Source of the DNA: Heligmosomoides polygyrus polygyrus
Taxonomy: Eukaryota; Nematoda; Chromadorea; Rhabditida; Heligmosomidae
Direction of reading: 5' to 3'
Assembly (NCBI GenBank): GCA_947396885.1
Contig: OX377203.1
Location: 6,448,001 to 6,512,000 of the forward strand
Length of the DNA stretch: 64,000 nt
Shown here: piece after piece, positions 44,801-56,800 of the stretch
Layout: each line of letters starts with the position of its first letter
Numbering within the stretch: position 1 is the stretch's first letter
The notes under the pieces: generated by a model
What the model was told of the DNA's origin: nothing
What the model saw: the letters and a program-made list of their open reading frames with translations, nothing else
Database searches by the model: none
Translations under genes and position numbers: made by a program

Positions 44801-47800
44801 TGTTTTATTTGCTTCTTTAAGCTAGCTATACTACAATTTTAGGCGCTGTTGTGTTGCTTTAATGTTTCCTTCTTGGCACGCAGTTGACGTAGAATAAAAT
44901 AAGTAAATAAATATCCCACATCGATGTTTATTTATACTATCACTCAAGTAAAAATCGTGACGACCTAGTCTTGTGCATGGCGCGATCTCTTTTCCAGTAT
45001 AATGACTGCTGCCTTTCCGCACTTTAAAACAGAGTTTAATTTATCACTTCTCCTCAAAAAATAAAATGTTCACGAAGTTTAAAGCAGTGTGTTCACTTAT
45101 TGCGGTAGATGAATAAGTTTCAAGCAAACTTCTAGGAAATTTTACTAAAGCAAAAAATTATTCTATGCTTTTTTCTAAGTTTTTAGAGACTCCCTAACTT
45201 AATCTGGAAGCTCATGACTTTGCGTTCTGATTTGGAAGCCGCTCAGTTTGATTTCGAAAGCGTCAAGCTTGTCAGAAGTGTCCAATTTGACGTGAAACGC
45301 GTCGAATTTAACGTGAAAATGATACATAATTTTTGAGTTTAAAATAGCGTCTCAGAAATTTATACAATTTACACTGTACTTAAATGTTCATAAAGTTCCA
45401 TTATAATACTTTCAGCCACAACAATGTTCTACAGTTCTAAAACCATGCGAAAATGCAGCTTAGAGCCTTACTTCTTCCCATAATCGTCCATTACGTACGC
45501 CTTCGCAGTGCCGGTGACACCGTCGTGATGCTGGAACAGCGACAGTGCCCGCCTCGCCTGCACGAGCTCAGTGAACACCTGAACAGGCCGTAAAACGTTA
45601 TCCTAAACGGTGGGGGCAAACGACGACAAGACACACACACACCTCGCTGGACACCGGCTCGCCTTTCATCGCGTGTAACGAGAACGCAATCTCCGCGGCT
45701 CGCAGCTGATGCAGCAGTGTCCGATCCATCTGCTTGTAGAACGGACGCGAAGTGAAGTAACCTGGAACGGCTCGCTTACGCTCGGTTTATCCTCCATGAG
45801 CGCGATAAAGGCCGATATCGATCTCCTGCGCTGTCTACTCGATTTTCACGTCAAACTAGGCACTTTTTAAACCAACTGGACAATTTCAATCCTAACCTGA
45901 CACTTTTTCAATCAAATTGGACTCTCTTCTCAGCAAGCTTGACGCTTTCGCCAAGTGAACTTTCAAACCAAACGAGAGCCTTTCAGATTAAATTAGAGAC
46001 TCTCCGTGAACGTTGAAATAATTTTGTTGCGGAGGAAGGATTTATTAAGACTTCTTAGAAATTTTGAAACCCCCAATAAGTTAACACAACGTTTAAAGTT
46101 TCATGAAAATTGTATTTTCTAAGAAAAAATTGTCTGAATCGTGTTTGAAAGTGCAGGAAGGAAACAATTTTCTAGTGCTAAAACAAGAGATTGCGCCATG
46201 CGCTCGTCTAGGAGACCACTTTAGTTCATTTATCGCAAAAACTGTGCACCTTAAACAGTGTCACGATTTTCGTTTAATTTTGGCAGCAAAAAATCGTTTT
46301 GCCTGGAGTTACACAGTTGTCGACGGCACAATAAGACAATTTCAGACAGTATCTCAGAACATATTCTTCCCTTGCTATTTCAGGTATTCTTCACTACAAA
46401 TCAAATGAAAATCGTGACATCCTGGACGACTGCATGGCGTAATCTTTCTTTTTCCAGATAAAAACTCCTGCCTTCCTGCACTTCAAAACCAGCTTTAAAC
46501 CACAATTTTCCTCGAAAAAGAAGAAATTTTATAAAAATTTAAACAGCGTACACTTTTTTTGGACAGGTGAGTTTCGAAACCTTAAGAAAGCCATACTAAA
46601 CTTTACTTGAACAAAAAATTCCTTTAACCTTCTCGTAGAGTCTCTAGTTTACTCTGAAAGGCCTAGCTTTAATTTGAAAAGCATTCAGTTTGATTTCAAG
46701 AGCGGTAAGCTAATCTGTCCATACACCGCGACGGGAAAAGCATACGTATCGATTTTTTCGGGCATTAATCGATACCTATCATTGCCCTGCCACTCCAGTC
46801 TCTGCCGTTGCTCCCATCGCAGACTACGAACAAGCACTTAGAAGGATGACCAATTTACTTTGAAAAGCGTCCAATTTAGTTTGACAAGTGGCCAATTTGA
46901 AGTACCATGGTACATACTTAAGGAGCGCGACATATCTGCCGATATCGATCTCCCGCGCTGCCTAATCGATACACAATCGAACTGTAGACATGACTGTAAA
47001 CGCAAAGACAACGAACCGCTCCAGTAGTGGTCGTCTCTGTCGGCATAGGTGAAGAAGTCACCGGACAGAATTGGCAGCGGCTGTTGACTGGCGCGAAGCG
47101 AACGATCCAATGCCGTGAAGTAGTCGGACAGCGTGCCAAATTGAGCCTGAATCGGAAGAAAACTGAACGATGTGGCGGTTTACTTCGGTTAGATACGGCA
47201 CCTACGTGCACGTTCCACTCTTTGCGCTTGTTCATCTCCTCGAAAATCTTGACGTAGTTCTTGTACTGCCCATTCCATTCAAAGTCATCAGCGTATCTGT
47301 ATAAAACTATACACTTTCTCGTAAAAAAGTCGGTCTTCTTCAACCGCTGATGTCTGATAGGCAGTTGGTTTGAGGCACGCAGTAGTCGATCACGGTTCAA
47401 TCCCACACCCAGGCAACCAAACTCCGCGTATTTCGGGCAGATCCGGTCAAATCCAACCAGCAAACCTGTTCAACTCGCCGTGAAACAGGCTAGTAACCAG
47501 AATAGGGGCAACTACCACGCAGCTTGACCCACCTAATTTAAATTTCAATCAGATTTTTTCAACCCAACTTGACCCGTGGTTCAGTTTATGTCCACACACA
47601 CACACATACACCACTCGGTGACAGTTTACCTCAAACTTGGGTAATTAAACCAGAACCGTATTTTGTACAAATACAATACACAGCAGAGCATGTTAATAAC
47701 ATCATTCAAGAAGCTAATATGAAGAATAAAAAAGGAACATGAGAAGAGCGCTATGTGGATTTCCCATATGACTCTTTTATAAGGAGTTTTTTATTTGCAT

Positions 47801-50800
47801 AGCTCAACAATCTGATAAAGCTCAAAGCGAAAATTCTTTGACAATATCCCACTATCCCACGAATTATCCTTTGATAAGTCGCGAGAAAGTCGCGATAAGT
47901 CCTACTTTTAATTTTTTGAATTTGTTCAAATTAGGTGGGGCAAACCTGCGCGAGCCTGTATTACTCTGCATGTTCTAAGCCGTCTCAGTTGCTCTAATCC
48001 CGCGTTACATCAGTTTCTACAGCGTTTTCTACATAGTTTCAACGCCCTCCGACGGAATCGATCCACTGCGCTGCCTAATCGATATCGATCGTTCTTCTAT
48101 TATACCCCCCTTGTACTCAGGGATATAGATATGAACTATGTCTTAACGCTGCTATATCACTGAAAGCTGAAATTTTACAACGAAGAACTGTTCGTACCTG
48201 AAATCGTCGCCCAGAGGCACCAACAGAACGTTGGTCTGATAGAGTTGGCTCTTCTTTCTGTACTGATCATAGAGGGTAAATGCTCTGGAAATGTTATACT
48301 ATATTTAGCTATAAAAATACATTCTAATTTTTATATAAAATATTATGAAATATATTCTAAAATACATTCTGTTTACATATACATACGTATGTACAATATC
48401 GCTCTCTGCCGTCTGTCAGTCTGTCCGCGCGAAAATTGTTGCCGTTGAAAGGGATTTACAGACAAATTTTGTTCAGCATACATCGTTAGAAGGGAGAATC
48501 CTGCGAGTATTTACATACGACGGAGCGAATCTCCGTCTATTCTGTCCTTCAGTTGGCCTGCACCAAATTAATGGCCGCTCAAACTGACTTGAAGCTGTAC
48601 TGTACTGCTCTGTACAATAGCCATCACAGTCATCGTCATGAGATCAACAACATCGCTTGGTTCTTTGATTCTACTCCTATGCTGCCATCAAGCGGCAAGT
48701 AATTATGCGCGGACGCACAGAAGGAGACACGGACAAACGAATGACTAGCTCGTTTATATAGGGTGATTATCTAATATGGAAAATGAGGAGCGAACATTTG
48801 AAGTAATAAACTCAAAGTAAAAAAATCGATAATTCCGATCGATATTGTTAGTCTGTTGTAAGCTCCGCCCAACAGCCATCACAGCCATCGTCATGAGATC
48901 AACAACATCGCTTGGTTCTTTGATTCTACTCCTATGCTGACATCAAGCGGCAAGTATTTATGCGCGGACGCACAGAAGGAGACACGGACAAACGAATGAC
49001 TAGCTCGTTTATATAGGGTGATTATCTAATATAGAAAATGAGGAGCGAACATTTGAAGTAATAAACTCCAAGTAATAAATCGATTTTCCGATCAACATTG
49101 TTAGCCAGTTGTCAGCTCCGCCCAACAGCCATCACAGTCATCGTCATGAGATCAACAACATCGCTTGGTTCTTTGATTCTACTCCTATGCTGACATCAAG
49201 CGGCAAGTAATTATGCGCGGACGCACAGAAGGAGACACGGACAAACGAATGACTAGCTCGTTTATATAGGGTGATTATCTAATATAGAAAATGAGGAGCG
49301 AACATTTGAAGTAATAAACTCAAAGTAAAAAATCGATAATTCCGATCGATATTGTTAGTCTGTTGTAAGCTCCGCCCAACAGCCACCACAGTCATCGTCA
49401 TGAGATCAATAACATCGCTTGGTTCTTTGATTCTACTTCTGTACTGCCATCGAGCGGCAAGTAATTATGCGTGGACGCACTGAAGCAGGCACGGACAGGC
49501 GAACGATTAGCTCGTTTATATAGGGTGATTATCTAGTATGGAAAAGCGTCTACAGGTCATTTTCTCAACAAACGACTCACCGCTCTGCTACATTCGCGTC
49601 AGTGATCACCTGGGCGGGCACGTTCCACGGACACGAAATGGATCCACCTGGGAGACGCCTTAAAAGGAACAACCAAAACCCTCAATAACAACAGGTGGAT
49701 AAAAGCGAAGACGAACTTGAAGTCGAACTGGCAGCAGACTTTCGGATCGGGTCCGCAGGTGTGAGGCACATCGTACGAGTAGAATGGGAACATATGCGTT
49801 CGAACATCAGTTTTTCCATGAGAACCTGGAGGACACAGCCTTAGAGGGGCGTACGAAGGCTCTTGTAGCGGCACCTACCCCACAGCTGCCGCCACATAAA
49901 CTCGAGCTGCTTCTTCTTAGCCAGGTGCTTTTTGACCGAGTAGTGTACCCTAAAAATGGATAGCATTGCATTTGGGAAATGAATTCAGAAGGAAAATCTG
50001 GCCAACCTCTGAATCGCCGCATTGGTAATGTTCGCCGCAGAGAGCAGATACGGTATCGTTGGCGATAGACCGAACGGATCTATGGACCAGTGAGTAGTCG
50101 GGACGAGTTCTGAAGGAAATTCCCTTGGGATTCGGTGCGAAGGGCAAAATCGTCTGAGCCTGAGCTACCTGGTCCAAGATGATTCTTCATCCACTCATGT
50201 CCCTCAATTAGCTCGGCGATTATTGAGAAGTAGTGCGCATTCGCCTCATCGGTCATCACCCAGCCGCCCGTCACTATCTCCAGTTGGCCGGATTTCAAAA
50301 GCCTGAAAAGAAACTTAATAAACGTTCGACAACTCCGGAAGCATTCATCCCCAGGCGTCGGCCATCAACATCGATCGCCGCGCCGTTTAATCGATATCGA
50401 TGGTGTTCATCCTGTCGAGCCACACAACAACCTAGCTATAAACACTGCCCTGGACAGTATTAGGACATTCAGAATCAAGGAAAACCTTCTTTCAATCCTT
50501 GACGAATCTTCTTCACGTCGTTATCCTATCCGGGGGCGATGAGAGTAGTAAAAACATGCACAAGGTCGTACGATCCTTCTGCGCCTCAGCTGGCATTTAA
50601 AGCCTGTTCATACTCTGAAACGGAAGCGACGACAGCGACAGGAGCGACAAAGCAAAGCATGCCTATCGATTTTTCCCAGGCACGGCTCAGCACTGATCGA
50701 TACGTGTCCATCGCCCTGTCGCTCTCGTCGCGAAGTATGAACAGAACTTTATACTTTACTCGCTAGGCGCATCCGCGTTATGAAGCTTGCTAATATCAAT

Positions 50801-53800
50801 CTTCTCCGCCCACTAATCAATACTGGTGGTTTTCGAAACACCGCAGCGCCCATTGGCCGAAGTGTAATTCTCGCCTAGGGTCCGTTTATAGTCCATTTCC
50901 CGTGCAGCGCGTCCCAATGAAAACTACCGATGGCGCCGCGCGGACTAATCAATCTTGGTGAATCTTATCATGACAATGATACCAATATCGATTGCGCTGT
51001 ACGAGAAATGGAGTATAAACGGGACCTAAGAGAGTAGATCGCATACGAAAAACGAACAACAACGAACAGCATAATTATTACGACACTCCCATGAAAGGAC
51101 TACGAGGGGATAGAAGTTCCATTAAGGGCTACAAGAAGACTGTGATCTTTCCAATGCCTTAGCACCGTTCATGGAACGGTTCATAGGTAAACTGGGTGAG
51201 ACGGCAGTAAGAACATTTTCGATATTAATCAGGCAGCGCTAGAGTAATCGATGTCGATCGGTTCTGCGCTAAGGAATCACCATCTTGAAAAAACAAGTAT
51301 AAATCCCGTTTTAGACAATTCTAAAACATTCAGTCCATATATGGATGATATAGGATGGATTATGCCCCTATTTCTAACTAAAAATGTAAAATAAAAATGT
51401 AATAACAAGATTAATTTGCTCAATTTGCATACACTAAAGCCACGACCTCGTCGATTATTTTCGTGCCTTCATTATTTGTACAGGGTACCATTCATAGTCT
51501 ACGACGGCAGCGACTAGTGGCCAGGATAAACATACGTATCGATTTCTGACGGGCAATTACTCGGCATTTATCGATTTGAATGGTTTATTCAGTTAAGGTC
51601 CCCAACTAATCCTTCGGGAACTACAGTGCGTTTCAAAAGTATGTAGCCACCTTGAGATTGATAATTTCACGTTTCGCGTTCGTTTCTACGAACTGGCGTT
51701 AGCAGCATTGGATTCCCCGTAGACGAAAATAGCTGGATTGCTCTTTTCAGAAAAAAGCTTGATCTCCAGCAAAAACCAGGCGTTTTTGAATTTTTTTTTG
51801 TTTGTTTCAAAAGTATGTAGCCACTCCAGGATATCGGCCATTTTTACAGTCCTATTCACATTTTTCGCGCTTTTTGGCGGGACGCTCTTGTCATAAATAG
51901 CCAGATTGACCTGTTCTTCAAAAATAACCACTAAGCCAGTCCGTGGACGTGTCCTGACTATCGAGGAACAAGCTCAGATCCGAGCGCTCAAGAATGCTGG
52001 CTTGACAAACCGCGCCATTGCTCGTCAGCTCGGACGTTCGCATGGCTGTGTCGACCACTTCCTTCGAAATCCCAATGGTTATCGGTTTGCACTTGTACCG
52101 GGTCGTCCGCGTGTGATTTCGAGCCAGAATCGTCGACGAATCAGCCGCATGGTGTTGAACTCCACATGGAGCGTCAACCAAGTTTGCGCTGAGACGAGTT
52201 TATCTGCATCAGGAACAACGATATGGCGTTGTATTCGATCGAAAGAACACATCTGCAGACAGACCATGCAGAAAGCACCTCATCTCACGAACTTCCACAA
52301 GCAGGCGCCACTGGAGTTTGCCCGCAAAAACACGGCACGCAATTGGAAAATGTAGGAACTTTCTGGTTTCGTCGACGTCATGAATTTCACACGCATATTG
52401 CTTCAGGTCATCTTCGGTGTAAAAAATTTAATCTGGATGGTCCCGATGGTTACCGGTAATACTGGAGAGATCTACGACAGGCTCCCATCACCTTCTCTCG
52501 ACGGAACTTCGGAGGCGAGTCTCTGATGACATGGGCAGGCTTCTGCAGTAGGGGGAAGCTGAAGCTCAGATTCCCATCATGTCGTATGGACAGTCTAGGG
52601 TGTCAAGCCGTACTGGAGTCCAGCCTGCTGCCCTTCCTAACGGGGAGAAAACGGCAGACACATGTTCTGCAGCAGGACAACGCAGCACTTCGTGTGTCCA
52701 AATCGACCACAGACTGGCTCCAACGTAATCGACTCCGAGTAATGGAATGGCCAGCTTGCTCACCTGACCACAACCCAATGGAGAACATGTGAGGTATCTT
52801 GGTCCGACAGGTCTACTTGAATAACAGGCAGTTCAACAATGTTGGGGAGCTGAAAACCGCTATTTTGACTGCCTGGGACAACATCGGTGACGAAGTGATC
52901 CAGAAACTTGTTAGTAGCATGCGTAGCAGGGCGTTTGATGCAATAAGAAATAATGGTGGTCCAATTGACAATTAATTTTTAATAAAAATCTTTTTTTGAG
53001 AGTGGCTACATACTTTTGAAACAAACAAAAAATTTCAAAAACGATCTATTTTTGCTGGAGATCAGGCTTTTTCCTGTAAAAAAGCAACATAAGTACTTCC
53101 GACTACGAGGAATTGAATGCGACAAACGCCGGTTCGTAGAAACAAAGGCGAAGGGTAAAAATTTTGAATTTAAGGTGGCTACATACTTTTGAAACGCACT
53201 GTATGAACCAGCCTTGTAGTAAGCGATAGTGTCGCCTGGGGAAGAGAGAATACGCCAACTAATCGAAGCATCGATCGAACGCGCACCGGCCAATCATGGC
53301 CTCACTAGCTTTCACGCCCGTTTGATGCGGCACACTCCCCTTCCCAAGTAGGCCACATTGACGACTACTACGGCTCAATTAAGAAGAAAACAATGAAATC
53401 CTTCAGCGCACTCACTGTATAACCTTCTTCTTCACGTCATCGTTCTGATCTCTCCACCACAGTTCAAAGAATGAAATCTCGGCGTAGATGAATCGCATCT
53501 CTTTCTGGAAACACGTGATGAACAAGCAGATCTTCGCCATAAAAATCGACACGTATTGACTAAACTACCTTCTCATCGCCTAGATGATTCGCCATTCCAT
53601 CGAGTATGTGCTTCGTCTGGGACTGGTAGTATTCCTCGAAGGTCTTGATCCATCCTGAACACGTGAAAAAGTTAAAAGTACGGGTTTCAGACGAAAACAG
53701 CTGAATTTTTAGCTAAAAACAATGCCGTCAGTCTTTGAATCAACCCACCAGGATCACAATGAGAGTGGGGTATGACGAAAACCTCGAGCGTTTTCTCTTC

Positions 53801-56800
53801 GGCCACTTTCTCCTGGTCATAGGTGACCTCCCAGCCTTGTCTCCATGCACCACCGTCCACGTTGGCGAAGTCCATCACGTTGTAGAGGTCCAGCATCTGA
53901 ATTCCACATTGATAAAGCCCATAGGATCATGAAGTACCCTAGCAGAAAGAACTGGACCCACCTGCACATCCGCTTGGGCATTCGTGTAGTTGTTTCTGAG
54001 CTGACATACGGGCTGCGACGATAACGACTGAGTGGTTGCTTTATGGAGGGCGTCATGAACCACGGCGACTTTGTTCCCTGGAGAAGAACGGTTTCAGTTG
54101 TGATACAAGGCAAGGGACATCTGCATCTGTAGCCGTTCACCCCACCCCGATTCGGCTCCGGAATCACGCCTCTCTGCTCCTCTTCGACCGCTTTATGGTT
54201 GGCGTCTCCAGCTATTTGAACGACTTTCTCCTCCAGAGCTTTCTCGGCCTTGGCTTTCTCGTCATATACTTCATTCTCTTTTTCTGAAAGCAGAAATCGT
54301 CAGCGGAGAAACGACACGAAGGTCCTTAGTGGGATGTTGTCTGCAAAGAGCTCCGCGGAAAGTGACTCACCTAATGTATCTGTGCCGAAATTGCTCATTT
54401 GTTCAGACATAACCCACCAAACTATCCCTAGTATACGCGCAGAGGTCAGTATCCCACTAAGCACCGGAACGAATATAGGATGGTTGTTCCTAAACGTATT
54501 CCTAGTTGGTTGGGTCCGCCCTAACATCATCTTATCTTAGCCAAGGGATGCCTTTAGCACTGCGGCGTATGCCAGCCGGGTTTTCTTTGAGCTTAACCGT
54601 GGGCGATAGCTGGTGAACTTATGACCTTGACGGCAAACCACCCAAGTTTACGATATATTAGGCGGGCAACGCATCAATGTGTGGATGGAGATCGTGCGCC
54701 GAGCGTAACAATTCAGAAGACGTGCTGAAGACGTCTCCCAACGTGCCTGGGGTTCAGATATTGATCAATCGATATTGATTAAATTATCGATTTTTTGTGA
54801 ATGCCATCCAAGCGGTCTGAAACTTCAGCCCTGGGGGTAGTTGAGGTCATACTATGTAATAATCCGCTAAGCGTTATCGGCGAAAACAGGAAGGGAAATA
54901 TGTAGTGGGGGGGGGGGGATTACGGGTCGCGAAAATAACGGAAATTAACTAAAAATACCCATACATCTTCTAGGTGCCTGGAGATTCAGAAGGTGTGCTG
55001 AAGACGTCGTCCAACGTGCCTGGGGATTCGGATGGTCATTGACGGATGGCCTTCAGGGCAAGGAGGCAATCAATATTACCGATATTACCTCAGATTTAAC
55101 AGCTTAAGGTGGAAGTTAAGTGATTATCATCGTCGGCGGAAAGCCTTCACAGAAACGATGGAAGGCAATCAATATCGATCGATATTACCGATATTCCCTC
55201 AGATTTAATAGCACAGGGTGGAAGTTCAGTGATTATCATCGTCTACGGAAAACCTTCACAGAAAGGATGGAAGGCAATCAATATCGATCAATATTACCGA
55301 TAATCCCTCAGATTTAACAGCTCAGGATGGGAGTTAAGTAATTATCATCGTCGGCGGAAAGCCTTCACAGAAAGGATTGGAGGCAATCAATATCGATCGA
55401 TATCATCAATTTTCTTTCAGATTTAACTGATCAGGGTGGAAGACACGCGAGTGTTGTGGCCGAAGGAGTGCTTCACATCGGGTGGGAAGTTTCAGTGTGG
55501 AGGCAAATATCGATCGAAATTATCGATCTCCTGACTGGTGCAATATTGCGTGGACCATCAGCGGCGCCTGACTACCGTCCTGCACTTGCATTTTTCTATT
55601 TTTTTCTCAATATTTCAGCCTCAAAAAGATAACGAGCCAATCGGATTAATGGGAAGAAACTGGCATAGTTTGCCGTTAACCGACACCTCACCTCAAGCCG
55701 CCCTTTCTGCGCGTTTCGCATTTTTGTGACACATGACGACGCCACAGGGAAATGACCCACTCTTTTTAAGATAGCAACAAAACCCAACAAATAAGATAAA
55801 AGATAGCTCTGTGTTGTAAAAAAAACTCACCGATTTGCTTGTCCCTCTCCTGCTTTCGCTTTCGTTCAACTTCTTCCAGTTGTAATTTTAGCGCTTCGAT
55901 TTCATCACGATTACTTCTCAAAATGCTATGTAGACTATCTATCTTCAATTTCAATGCTGATATTTTCTTCTGAAAAGATGGAGTCCTATAGAGAGCACAT
56001 GTGAAAAATCCCTTCTGTGGCTGAATTGGAAATGATCTTAGAGCATTACTGAGTGACGAAAATAATATGTAGGTGACATATATAAAGGTCAGTGACGGCT
56101 GAATATGTAGGCGACATATATAAAGGTCAAATTCTCCTTCGTATAGCCTCTCGATACGGTATTGGAACAGTTTTATGCTATTTCAGAACGCCAAGAAGAA
56201 AAAAAAACGGGTAAGCCAACCTAACCAGTCTATGAAGGCAAAAACCGCAACAGCTCGTCCTGAAGCAGTTCCCGGATACGGTGAATCTACCAAGGTTTCT
56301 AATAATGGACTTAGGCATGGGTCCCTTCACCAGTTCTGCTTGATCAGCTAGTTCAGTTACGTGACAGCGTCTCGACAATATGGAAAGGCATTCTCACATG
56401 ATGGTAGAGGCACTGGACTATTCAAAACGCTTCTATAACAAAGCGTCAACTCAACGGCGAAGAAGGAAATCGCAAACGGAGAGAAAAACCCGAGCTGGAA
56501 GCGAGGAGACGGTGTGCAGCGGATAGCGGTCGCGTTTCCCGCGCCCAGATCAGACCGTGGCATCGAAAGAGCAGGTCAACACCATGACGGCAAGGCCCTT
56601 CACGCACTATCCTTCAGAATTACAGGCTCCAGCTCAGAGAAACACTAGCAGAAGAACTATCGTCCAATCTGCCATCTGTCCGTAGTCTGCAAGTGGTTCA
56701 GCCAAGTCAAGATCAGCAGAACGCAGGACGAAGGACAACCACAGGAATAGGCAGGATTTCGGAGAGGATTCAACATGATCAACCACATGCACACCGTCAC

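Noticed and set aside
48600..49548. CRISPR-like array
   Set aside because: A direct tandem of about 254-bp units without short repeats and unique spacers, in a eukaryotic intron; it is a minisatellite.
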